NCBI GenBank assembly: GCA_030609865.1
Contig: JAUWSZ010000148.1
Location: 1 to 6,613, forward strand
Reading direction: 5' to 3'
DNA from: a bacterium
GTDB lineage: Bacteria > Desulfobacterota > DSWW01
DNA: 6,613 nt
The position numbers were made by a program, and so were the translations under genes. A model generated the notes under the pieces. That model was not told the DNA's origin. It saw only the letters and a list, made by a program, of their open reading frames with translations, and made no database searches. Positions 1 through 6,085 of this stretch are shown in pieces. Each line of letters opens with the position of its first letter. The stretch's first letter is position 1.

Positions 1-510
1 GAACTCGACCTGGGAGGCATCCAGCTGGCGGGTTGGCGCTTGGACGACAAGGTCGTTCTTCCCACACCGGGTCACAGCCCCTGTTCCGTGTCCCTGCTCT
101 GGCCGGAGAAGAAGGCCCTTTTCATCAGCGATGCCGACTGGATCGGGAATCCCGTCTTTGTCAGGAGTTCATTGCGAGACTGTATTTCCAGCTTCCAGAA
201 GATGAAGACCCTCACCGAGGCGGGCGTCGTAGATCTCCTGCTCCCGGCTCACGGGCCTGTCAAGGAGGGAAGGGATACGATCCTGAGCCACCTCGACTTT
301 CATATCCGACGTCTCGAAACCATCCGAAGCGAAGTCCTCTCCCTCCATCACGAGTCAGGGCTCAAGGATGTCAGGGGATTGACAAAGGCCCTGGTGCGTC
401 GATCCCCACTCTTCCGAATGCTCAAAGGGAGCAACTTCCCGCGGTTCGTCTGCTTTGTCCATAACGTCGTTGCCCTGTGCCTGATCGAAGAGGGAATCCT
501 CGACGCTTAG
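1..510 (+). CDS. MBL-fold metallo-hydrolase, C-terminal part (5' end outside window)
   Basis: The open frame runs from the first base to a TAG at 508-510 (169 residues visible); the true start lies upstream of the window. Visible metal-ligand motifs of the metallo-beta-lactamase fold, numbered from the first codon in the window, are TPGHS with His25, LFISD with Asp44 and LLPAHGP with His84. The upstream HxHxDH motif must lie outside the window. The last ~80 residues form a helical tail (SHLDFHIRRLETI onward) typical of MBL-fold hydrolases of the glyoxalase II/LACTB2-like type, which hydrolyse thioesters or related small substrates. The substrate cannot be told from this fragment. The gene ends just before a large palindrome and the promoter of a MerR-TetR regulator in the same direction, so it may be controlled by that regulator, but this is only inference from position. 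Confidence 0.85.
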   Translation, partial: ELDLGGIQLAGWRLDDKVVLPTPGHSPCSVSLLWPEKKALFISDADWIGNPVFVRSSLRDCISSFQKMKTLTEAGVVDLLLPAHGPVKEGRDTILSHLDFHIRRLETIRSEVLSLHHESGLKDVRGLTKALVRRSPLFRMLKGSNFPRFVCFVHNVVALCLIEEGILDA

Positions 511-514
511 CGCT

Positions 515-542
515 ATACGACTGACCCGCTGGTCATTCGTAT
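515..542. promoter_or_regulatory. 28-bp near-perfect palindrome, candidate operator
   Basis: Outer arms ATACGA (515-520) and TCGTAT (537-542) and inner arms TGACC (522-526) and GGTCA (531-535) surround a CGCT centre; 11 of 12 arm positions pair, the only mismatch being C521/T536. It starts 5 bases after the hydrolase stop codon. The inner core TGACC-N4-GGTCA recurs as ATGAC-N6-GTCAT at 701-716, which favours a protein-binding site. As RNA it would form a strong hairpin, but no T-tract follows (AAACAACAGG), so it is a poor intrinsic terminator on either strand. Confidence 0.6.
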
Positions 543-565
543 AAACAACAGGCGGTTATTGCACA

Positions 566-579
566 CATTTTAAAAAATG
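566..579. repeat. AT-rich inverted repeat
   Basis: CATTTT (566-571), a two-base AA centre and AAAATG (574-579) make a perfect 6-bp-arm inverted repeat in the gap before the MerR-TetR gene. It could be a minor regulator site or a chance product of local AT-richness; no second copy is visible. Confidence 0.3.
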
Positions 580-624
580 GGTCGGCAAGAACCGGGGATG
601 CTACTCTTCTCGCGCTGTTGGTCA

Positions 625-643
625 ACTTTCATGCACTTTCATG
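625..643 (+). repeat. Tandem 9-bp direct repeat, 10-bp period
   Basis: ACTTTCATG occurs at 625-633 and again at 635-643, one helical turn apart and 26 bases upstream of the -35 hexamer at 670. The spacing places both copies on the same DNA face, as expected for a dimeric or tandem regulator upstream of a promoter. No protein can be assigned. Confidence 0.4.
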
Positions 644-669
644 ATATTTGACTGAAATCCCTTTTTCGG

Positions 670-698
670 TTGACATCTCTCTTTCCGCATTACATACT
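670..698 (+). promoter_or_regulatory. Sigma70-like promoter of the MerR-TetR gene
   Basis: The -35 hexamer TTGACA (670-675) is perfect; 17 bases later CATACT (693-698) matches the -10 consensus at 4 of 6 positions. Transcription would start near 705, inside the palindrome at 701-716, leaving an untranslated leader of about 70 bases before the ATG at 774. Confidence 0.6.
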
Positions 699-700
699 TT

Positions 701-716
701 ATGACTCACAGGTCAT
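701..716. promoter_or_regulatory. Palindromic operator over the transcription start
   Basis: ATGAC (701-705) and GTCAT (712-716) form an inverted repeat with a 6-base centre, directly downstream of the -10 hexamer. Aligned with 521-536 it is identical at 12 of 16 positions, including TGAC and GGTCAT. A site here would block transcription initiation, as expected for autorepression by a TetR-type protein. Confidence 0.55.
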
Positions 717-773
717 TGATCGTCCTACACATTGCCCCTTGTCACGCCCGTAGAATCTTCCATCAAGCCAGTG

Positions 774-2009
774 ATGGGCCAGGAGAACGTGAAGGCTTTC
801 GGAACAAATTCCAAACAAAGCGGCTATAAGCTTGCCCAACTGTGTAAGACGGCTGATTTTCACCCGTCCACTGTACACTACTATATGAAAATCGGACTTC
901 TTCACAAGCCTCGCAAGGTCGGCCTCGGCCTGTATCTCTATGACGATTCCCACTTGAAGACGCTCAACAAGATCCGAACCATGCGAAGGAGTGAAAATCT
1001 CCCACTGTCGAACATTAAAGACAGGCTGCAGGCGGGCACCGTCAAGGCGAGAGAAGCCGGACCAAGCCAACCGGAAAGCCCTCATGCTGGCCGGGACAGC
1101 GAGCAGGCAGGACTTACCAAGACAAAGATTCTCGCTGTGGCAACCGAGCTCTTTTCAAAGAAGGGCTACGATGGCGCCAGGATAAGCGATATCACCTATA
1201 CGCTCGACATGTCGAAGGGTGCGTTCTATCTCCATTTCAGAGACAAACGAGAGTTGTTCATTGGTTGCATCGATCGACTGGCCTACGTGATCGTACCCGA
1301 AGAGACATGGGAAAAGATCTCCAGCGAGACAAACTATGTTGCTCGACAGACAAGAAGGATTGTCGCCTTCCTTGAGGCACTCCCCTCTTACGCGGGCATC
1401 CTCAACCTGGTCAAGATGGTCGCTATGGGCGAAGACCAGGGCCTGGCGCAGAAGGCCAGGGAGGCGCTCGCGAGAATCGTTAAGCCGATCATCCAGGATT
1501 TTCACAGGGCCGTCGCGGACGGTTCTGTGCGCGAACTCGATGAGGAGTTCTTCGGGTATGTGGTCCTGGGAATCGTAGAGAACCTGGGCTACAAGCTTAT
1601 GACAGACCCTGATTGCGACTTGCACGAATGCGTTGAAAAATACGTGGATATCATTGCCCGTGGTATCCTTCCCCAGGCGAGTGCTCCCCCGGTGCCGACA
1701 GAGCCTCGACGCCGCTCCGGCAAGATCGCCGACGTCAAGGGCGATACGGTCAAGGTCCGGGAAATCTGTTTTGGTGGAAAGCCCTATCTCGTGGGTCGAC
1801 TCGGGGAGGGGGAGATCCGACTTGACACCGAAAAGATTGCCTTCATCCTGTTGGACCACACGGGGCCGGAGTGCATCGTCGAAGTGACCATGACGAATGG
1901 CGAGAAAACTGCGCTGAAGCAGGACGGCAATTTGATCGTTTCAGCGGCGTCTTCGGTCGGCTTGTACACGATCCCATTTCGCCGCGTACACAGCATCTCT
2001 TTTGTGTAG
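774..2009 (+). CDS. MerR-TetR fusion transcriptional regulator with extra C-terminal domain
   Basis: Predicted cytoplasmic DNA-binding regulator of 411 residues counted from ATG774. Residues ~18-85 are a MerR-type helix-turn-helix and wing (KLAQLCKTADFHPSTVHYY, then KIGLL, then a Leu/Arg-rich helix). Residues ~86-114 are a Pro/Ser/Glu/Arg-rich linker. Residues ~115-162 are a TetR helix-turn-helix (ATELFSKKGYDGARISDI, then KGAFYLHFRDKRELF), followed by a helical TetR ligand/dimerisation domain to about residue 300. Residues ~312-411 form an additional beta-rich module with alternating hydrophobic residues that I cannot name. TetR proteins usually have about 200 residues, so this is about double. 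The start is uncertain: TTG732 is in frame without a ribosome site, ATG774 also lacks a clear one, and GTG789 has AGGAG at 781-785 but only 3 bases of spacing. Two matching palindromes upstream suggest autoregulation; effector and targets are unknown. Confidence 0.9.
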   Translation: MGQENVKAFGTNSKQSGYKLAQLCKTADFHPSTVHYYMKIGLLHKPRKVGLGLYLYDDSHLKTLNKIRTMRRSENLPLSNIKDRLQAGTVKAREAGPSQPESPHAGRDSEQAGLTKTKILAVATELFSKKGYDGARISDITYTLDMSKGAFYLHFRDKRELFIGCIDRLAYVIVPEETWEKISSETNYVARQTRRIVAFLEALPSYAGILNLVKMVAMGEDQGLAQKAREALARIVKPIIQDFHRAVADGSVRELDEEFFGYVVLGIVENLGYKLMTDPDCDLHECVEKYVDIIARGILPQASAPPVPTEPRRRSGKIADVKGDTVKVREICFGGKPYLVGRLGEGEIRLDTEKIAFILLDHTGPECIVEVTMTNGEKTALKQDGNLIVSAASSVGLYTIPFRRVHSISFV

Positions 2010-2050
2010 AAGGAGTCGAAGAGCGCCTGCTCTGTCGGAAATCCTAACCT

Positions 2051-3208
2051 CTACAACAAATCCCCCTGCATTTCAGCCGTGACGACAGGAACCGTTCGGT
2101 CTGAAACGAGCAGTTGATCCATCCGGGTGCCTGCGGTATCCATTCCGTATCGGCCCACCACCTCCCGGACCCCCTGAAGGGCACGTTCCACGCTGATTAC
2201 TTCCATACATTTGTGTTCGTGGTTGCAGTCTCTCATCCTGCACCCATAACAATCCACCCCTTCGTCCCGGACGAGAACAAACCTCTTCGACCAGGGTGCG
2301 GTTCGCCCGGGATCGGTGGGCCCGAAGATGCCGACCAGGGGAACATCGAGTGCCGCAGCCACGTGCATCAACCCCGAGTCGTTCGTCACAAAGAGCCCGC
2401 AGAGTCCGATCAGGGCGATCGCCTCTTCGAGGGAGGTGTGGCCCGCCAGGTTTACCAGGCCCGAATTCGCGGCCATACGGCAGATCTCTTCTCCCAGTTC
2501 ACGCTCATCGGGAGCGCCAAACAGGAGGACCTTGGCCGGATAGGCGTCCCTGATTCTCACGGCCAGTTCGGCAAAGCGTTCCGGATACCATCTTTTGAGC
2601 ACGCTTCCGACAGCGCCGGCACTGAACCCGACAAGGGGCTCGTCAAGCCTGAACCCCAGGTCACGAAGACGTCGCTCTGCCCTTCCCCTCTGTTCCTGAC
2701 CGATTGGGAGAACGAGTTCCTTCTCCCCCACCTTCAGCCCGAATCCTTTCAGCAGCTTGAGATCATGTTCGAGACGGGGGACGCGGAATTCCTCCTTCGA
2801 ACACCGGGCCTTGTGCGTTAGTAAGAAGCCTCTTGCGTCGGTTGTATATCCCATCCGGTCGGGAATCCGGGCCAGGAAGGCAATCAGGGCGGCCTCAAAG
2901 GCCCTCTGCAGGAGGATCGCTCCCTGAAACCGGCGGGTGCGCAGGTATCGAGCAAGTCGCAGCAGGCCCCGCACCCCCTTGTGGTTCCCCTTACCGTCAT
3001 ACTCAATGATCTCGTCGATGTGCGGGTTGTGGGCCAGAATCGGGATGACCCAGGGCTTGGCAACGACAGAGATCAGCGAGTCTCGAAAAGACTGACGAAT
3101 GCAGCGAAAGGAAGCCGTTGCAATGACCACGTCGCCGATCCAGTTCTGGGATCGGACCAGAATCTTCCCATGGTCGACGTCAAAGGGCCTTCGACTCACA
3201 AACTGCAT
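2051..3208 (-). CDS. waaF: ADP-heptose:LPS heptosyltransferase (glycosyltransferase family 9), WaaF-like
   Basis: Predicted 385-residue GT9 enzyme, about the usual length plus a ~30-residue tail. Family members transfer heptose from ADP-heptose to the inner core of lipopolysaccharide on the cytoplasmic face of the inner membrane. The N-terminus has KILVRSQNWIGDVV (residues 15-28), matching the WaaF opening. The donor-binding motif DSGLMH lies at 277-282, followed by VPLVGIFGPTDP. A cysteine cluster C320, C323, C328, C334 with CM after it is typical of the heptosyltransferase II type. ATG3208 is preferred because GGAAGGA lies 5 bases upstream and a promoter ends just before it; the longer frame from 3262 would begin inside that promoter. 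The gene is transcribed alone and converges with the MerR-TetR gene across a 41-base gap. The exact acceptor sugar is not certain, and another GT9 specificity is possible. Confidence 0.85.
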   Translation of the reverse strand: MQFVSRRPFDVDHGKILVRSQNWIGDVVIATASFRCIRQSFRDSLISVVAKPWVIPILAHNPHIDEIIEYDGKGNHKGVRGLLRLARYLRTRRFQGAILLQRAFEAALIAFLARIPDRMGYTTDARGFLLTHKARCSKEEFRVPRLEHDLKLLKGFGLKVGEKELVLPIGQEQRGRAERRLRDLGFRLDEPLVGFSAGAVGSVLKRWYPERFAELAVRIRDAYPAKVLLFGAPDERELGEEICRMAANSGLVNLAGHTSLEEAIALIGLCGLFVTNDSGLMHVAAALDVPLVGIFGPTDPGRTAPWSKRFVLVRDEGVDCYGCRMRDCNHEHKCMEVISVERALQGVREVVGRYGMDTAGTRMDQLLVSDRTVPVVTAEMQGDLL

Positions 3209-3213
3209 CTCTA

Positions 3214-3220
3214 TCCTTCC
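3214..3220 (-). promoter_or_regulatory. Ribosome binding site of waaF, fixes the start
   Basis: On the minus strand GGAAGGA ends 5 bases before ATG3208. The alternative ATG at 3262 has no such site, so this decides the start. Confidence 0.75.
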
Positions 3221-3250
3221 CGATTCACATTCACATATGACGGTCAAACG

Positions 3251-3279
3251 ATTGCACGCCATGTTGGTTCTGTTGTCAA
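3251..3279 (-). promoter_or_regulatory. Sigma70-like promoter of waaF
   Basis: On the minus strand TTGACA (3279-3274) is followed after 17 bases by TGCAAT (3256-3251), which matches the -10 consensus at 4 of 6 positions. The predicted start near 3244 leaves a leader of about 36 bases to ATG3208. Confidence 0.6.
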
Positions 3280-3372
3280 GGTTGATACGTGCAGGCCCAA
3301 ACCAGAGAATCTGACCACCGGCAGAGCCGATGGTTTAGTATTTTCAAATCTTACCCCGGCCCATTTTTTTGC

Positions 3373-3402
3373 TTGACAGCTTCCATGCAAAACCACTATT
3401 AT
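3373..3402 (+). promoter_or_regulatory. Strong sigma70-like promoter of the marR unit
   Basis: A perfect -35 TTGACA (3373-3378), an 18-base spacer and TATTAT (3397-3402; 5 of 6 to consensus). Expected transcription start is near 3409, at the centre of the palindrome 3402-3415. The leader would be under 20 bases. Confidence 0.75.
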
Positions 3403-3415
3403 TTCGTATACGAAA
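3402..3415. promoter_or_regulatory. Perfect 14-bp palindrome, candidate MarR operator
   Basis: TTTCGTATACGAAA is a perfect palindrome that overlaps the last base of the -10 hexamer, the expected transcription start and the beginning of the ribosome site. MarR dimers bind short palindromes of this size, commonly in their own promoters. Bound protein would occlude RNA polymerase, so autorepression is expected. Confidence 0.7.
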
Positions 3416-3418
3416 GGA
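3413..3418 (+). promoter_or_regulatory. Ribosome binding site of marR, fixes a GTG start
   Basis: AAAGGA ends 7 bases before GTG3426. The longer in-frame start at 3369 would place the promoter inside the gene, so GTG3426 is favoured. Confidence 0.7.
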
Positions 3419-3425
3419 TTGTCCC

Positions 3426-3839
3426 GTGGAAAGCTTTGAAGATTGCATCGTGTTTCTTCTTGCCAAGGCATATCAGAAGGCGCACGGGAACCTGAAGAAG
3501 AGGCTCAACGCGTACGGCCTGACCCCGATTCAGTACCTGATCCTGGAAGCCCTCGAGGAGCAAGACGCGCTCTCGGCCGGGGATATCGGAAAGAGGCTCG
3601 TTCTGGACAATGCAACCCTGTCCGGAGTCCTCGACCGTCTGGCAGAGAGAGACTGGATCATCAAGCAGACCGACCCGAACGACAAGAGACTCCTCCGAGT
3701 CTCCCTTGCCGACAAGGCGAAGGCATTGAAGAAAAAACTGGACAAAGAGCGAGAGCAGGCAAATGAAGAGATCCTCCATGCCTTATCGATCGAGGAGAAG
3801 GTCTTGTTGAAGCGTTTACTGCGGGACCTACAGGGCTGA
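3426..3839 (+). CDS. MarR-family transcriptional regulator
   Basis: A 137-residue protein of normal MarR length starting at GTG3426. An N-terminal dimerisation helix (residues ~4-30) leads to GLTPIQYLILEAL (31-43). The winged helix follows at ~45-95: LSAGDIGKRLVLDNATLSGVLDRL is the recognition region, and DPNDKR (83-88) is the conserved wing motif DxxDxR. A charged C-terminal helix pair completes the dimer interface. MarR proteins usually repress nearby genes and release DNA on binding phenolic or other small ligands, or on cysteine oxidation; the only cysteine here is Cys7, so a ligand is more likely than a thiol switch. It is divergent from waaF and co-directional with the Fe-S and flavoprotein genes, its probable targets. 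Its own promoter carries a perfect palindrome. Confidence 0.92.
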   Translation: MESFEDCIVFLLAKAYQKAHGNLKKRLNAYGLTPIQYLILEALEEQDALSAGDIGKRLVLDNATLSGVLDRLAERDWIIKQTDPNDKRLLRVSLADKAKALKKKLDKEREQANEEILHALSIEEKVLLKRLLRDLQG

Positions 3840-3857
3840 TTTTGTTTCGGCCAATTA

Positions 3858-3871
3858 TTTTGCATACAACG
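3858..3871. promoter_or_regulatory. Possible second, degenerate MarR site before the Fe-S gene
   Basis: The stretch 3858-3871, centred on TTGCATACAA (3860-3869), matches the 3402-3415 palindrome at 9 of 14 positions and keeps an imperfect inverted repeat (TTG-N4-CAA). It lies in the 90-base gap after marR. A weak promoter (TTGTTT at 3842, TACAAC at 3865, 17-base spacer) would overlap it. Both are weak matches. Confidence 0.25.
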
Positions 3872-3929
3872 CACTTCTTGCGCCCTCTGTCCGATGCTGT
3901 GAACCCTCGAATCAGGAGATGAGGCTGCC

Positions 3930-5081
3930 ATGTCTGAGAAACAACCCTATTCGGACCTGATAGAGCACATGCAGAACTGGCTCTTCGGCCTGCCCCAATC
4001 CGACATCCTGCTGCCCATGCTCGAGCTTCGATTCACCCCCGAGGAGGCGGCCTTCCTGGCCAAGTTCCCCCACATGCCCCACTCGCTCGAGCAGCTCTCG
4101 GAGAAACTTACCATCTCCCCGGACAAGCTCTCCGAAAGAATGCAGCCCATGATCGAGAAGGGGTTGATCTACGAAGTCGAAGGGAAGAGCGCGGTTCGCT
4201 ACTCTTTCCCAGACCATCTTTTCTTCCTGATGCGAATGCCTGGATGGAAGGGGGAAGACAACGCACTGAATCGCAAGCTCTTGCCCATGGTCAATCGATA
4301 CTACATTGATGATTTCGGAGCGGATTTCATGGGGCATCCCACCAAGGGGCTTCGGGCCATTCCGATCGCACAGACGGTCAAGGATCCCCGCAGGGTCACG
4401 CCCTACGAGGACGTGCTGCAATTCGTCGATCAGGAGGATTACCACACGGTTTCGATCTGTCCCTGCCGACACCGGCACAGGATCGATCCGGATGTGCCGG
4501 ACTGCGAGCACGAAATCATGAACTGTCTGCACTTCGGGAAGCTCGGCCGGTACATCGTGAAACACGGAATGGGAAAGGAGATCCGCAAAGAGGAGACCTT
4601 TGAAATCCTCGAGAAGGCAGCCGACGCCGGCCTCGTACACGGCATCTCGAACTCCCTAACCACCCCGGACACGATCTGCAACTGCTGGTCCTGCTGCTGC
4701 CTTCATCTGGAGCCGGTGAAAATGCCTGCCCCCGTGCCGAGAGGCCATCAACCGTCGAACTACAGGGTCGAGCAGAATCGAGAAACCTGTGTGGCCTGCG
4801 GTAAATGCGTCAAGCTCTGTCCGATGAATGCCCTCGAACTCAGGGACAGGCCGGACGCACCCAAACCGGAGGAAGGGAAGAAGCTCAAGCCCAAGGACCT
4901 GAGAGAGGTCGTCTACCAGCCGGACCGTTGTATCGGCTGTGGTGTGTGCGCGCACAAGTGCCCCACCCAGAGCCTGAGCCTCAAACGGCTTGACGAAGAA
5001 CAGGACTACCCGCAAAGCATGGGCGACGCGGGTCGACGTATGATGACTGAGAGGGGCCGGGACTTCTCCAAGGTGTCTTAA
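3930..5081 (+). CDS. Multi-cluster 4Fe-4S protein with winged-helix-like N-terminus
   Basis: A 383-residue, probably cytoplasmic protein with no signal peptide or membrane segment. Residues ~35-95 resemble a winged helix (SLEQLSEKLTISPDKLSERM, then IEKGLIYEV). Next come two cysteine clusters: C177, C179 (CPCR), C192, C199; and C250, C252, C255, C256, C257 (CNCWSCCC). The C-terminus has two ferredoxin motifs, C287xxC290xxC293xxxC297P and C334xxC337xxC340xxxC344P, which bind [4Fe-4S] clusters and shuttle low-potential electrons. From memory, the CxCR...C...C plus CNC-CCC arrangement occurs in a broad family of anaerobe proteins annotated only as 4Fe-4S binding. ATG3930 has GAGG 5 bases upstream and AGGAG 11 bases upstream. 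The flavoprotein gene starts 35 bases after its end, so it is likely the electron partner. The true substrate is unknown. Confidence 0.88.
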   Translation: MSEKQPYSDLIEHMQNWLFGLPQSDILLPMLELRFTPEEAAFLAKFPHMPHSLEQLSEKLTISPDKLSERMQPMIEKGLIYEVEGKSAVRYSFPDHLFFLMRMPGWKGEDNALNRKLLPMVNRYYIDDFGADFMGHPTKGLRAIPIAQTVKDPRRVTPYEDVLQFVDQEDYHTVSICPCRHRHRIDPDVPDCEHEIMNCLHFGKLGRYIVKHGMGKEIRKEETFEILEKAADAGLVHGISNSLTTPDTICNCWSCCCLHLEPVKMPAPVPRGHQPSNYRVEQNRETCVACGKCVKLCPMNALELRDRPDAPKPEEGKKLKPKDLREVVYQPDRCIGCGVCAHKCPTQSLSLKRLDEEQDYPQSMGDAGRRMMTERGRDFSKVS

Positions 5082-5104
5082 CCATTTCCCGAAACCCAAG
5101 GAGC

Positions 5105-5110
5105 AGGAGG
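5105..5110 (+). promoter_or_regulatory. Ribosome binding site deciding the flavoprotein start
   Basis: AGGAGG is followed by TTG5111, ATG5114 and ATG5117 in one frame. Only ATG5117 sits at a favourable 6-base spacing; the others are adjacent or 3 bases away. Confidence 0.8.
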
Positions 5111-5116
5111 TTGATG

Positions 5117-6085
5117 ATGAAAACACGTATCACAGAGATGTTTGGAATCGAGCGCCCCATCGTACAAGGGGGGCTCATGTGGGTCGCCCGGGCCGAACTC
5201 GTGTCAGCGGTCTCGAATGCGGGTGGCATCGGCTTCATGACCGCCCTCACACATCCCGAAATGGAAGGGCTGCGTGCAGAGATCCGGAAGTGCCGTGAAA
5301 TGACGGACAAGCCCTTTGGGGTAAACCTGACCTTCCTGCCCTCCCTCCGCGCCCCGGACTACCCTGCCTACATCGACGTCTGCATCGAGGAGGGGATCCG
5401 GTTCATCGAGACCGCGGGCAGAAACCCTGAGCCCTACATGGAACAGCTCAAGTCGGCCGGCATCAAAGTCATCCACAAGTGCACGTCCGTCCGTCACTCC
5501 GTAAAGGCCGAGAAGGTCGGGTGTGATGCGGTGAGTATCGATGGGTTCGAGGCGGCCGGGCATCCGGGCGAAGACGACGTGACCTCCTTGATCCTCGTGC
5601 CCCTGACAAGGGACGCCATCAACATTCCAATTGTCGCGTCCGGCGGGTTCGCAGACGGACGGGGTCTGGCAGCGGCCCTTGGCCTCGGCGCGGATGGAAT
5701 GAACATGGGCACGAGATTCGTTGCGACCCAGGAAGCCCCTGTCCACGAAAACGTGAAACAGGCGCTGGTCGACAATGATGAGCGAAGTACACGCCTGATC
5801 ATGCGGACCCTGCGCAATACGGAACGCGTCCTGCACAACCAGGCTGTCGACAAGGTCCTGGAGATCGAGAGCAAGGGAGATACGAAGATCGAAGACATCG
5901 TCCCATTCGTGTCCGGCCTCGTAGGCAAGGAGATGCTCCAGGAAGGCGACATGCAGAAGGGCGTGCTTTCCGCAGGCCAGTGCATGGGACTCATACGGGA
6001 CATCCCGACCTGCCGGGAACTCCTGGATCGCATCATGGCCGACGCCGAGGGGATCATCAGAGAACGGCACGGGCAGCTTGCCTAG
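5117..6085 (+). CDS. Nitronate monooxygenase/FabK-like FMN oxidoreductase
   Basis: A 322-residue TIM-barrel flavoprotein of normal family length. Visible family motifs: RPIVQGGLMWV (13-23), SNAGGIGFM (33-41), KPFGVNL (65-71), the AAGHPGEDD segment with the likely catalytic His149, and the FMN phosphate-binding region ASGGFADG (174-181) followed by LGLGADGMNMGTRF (188-201). The family includes nitronate monooxygenases, which oxidise alkyl nitronates with O2, and FabK enoyl-ACP reductases, which use NAD(P)H; annotation as 'nitronate monooxygenase' is usual but often unproven. The gene lies 35 bases after the Fe-S gene in what looks like one transcript controlled by MarR. In a likely anaerobe, an Fe-S-linked reductase or oxidase of an acyl-CoA-type or nitro compound is as plausible as an O2-dependent reaction. 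Its TAG stop overlaps the stop of the small opposite gene within CTAG (6082-6085). Confidence 0.88.
   Translation: MKTRITEMFGIERPIVQGGLMWVARAELVSAVSNAGGIGFMTALTHPEMEGLRAEIRKCREMTDKPFGVNLTFLPSLRAPDYPAYIDVCIEEGIRFIETAGRNPEPYMEQLKSAGIKVIHKCTSVRHSVKAEKVGCDAVSIDGFEAAGHPGEDDVTSLILVPLTRDAINIPIVASGGFADGRGLAAALGLGADGMNMGTRFVATQEAPVHENVKQALVDNDERSTRLIMRTLRNTERVLHNQAVDKVLEIESKGDTKIEDIVPFVSGLVGKEMLQEGDMQKGVLSAGQCMGLIRDIPTCRELLDRIMADAEGIIRERHGQLA

Noticed and set aside
515..542. Intrinsic terminator for the hydrolase gene
   Set aside because: The stem is strong but is followed by AAACAACAGG rather than a T-tract, and its core recurs at another promoter, so an operator is the better reading.
1155..1859. 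Minus-strand open frame of 234 residues opposite the MerR-TetR gene
   Set aside because: Antisense to the TetR domain, whose motifs are unmistakable; no ribosome site or recognisable fold.
2020..2033. AGAGC-GCCT-GCTCT stem in the gap between the convergent regulator and waaF
   Set aside because: Only 5 paired bases and no T-tract on either strand, so I do not call it a terminator.
3209..3262. Longer waaF start at 3262
   Set aside because: It would begin inside a good promoter, has no ribosome site, and the added residues precede the conserved family N-terminus; ATG3208 has a strong site.
3912..4640. Minus-strand open frame of 242 residues opposite the Fe-S gene
   Set aside because: Shadow of the Fe-S coding frame; no motifs, and the plus-strand frame has ordered cysteine motifs.
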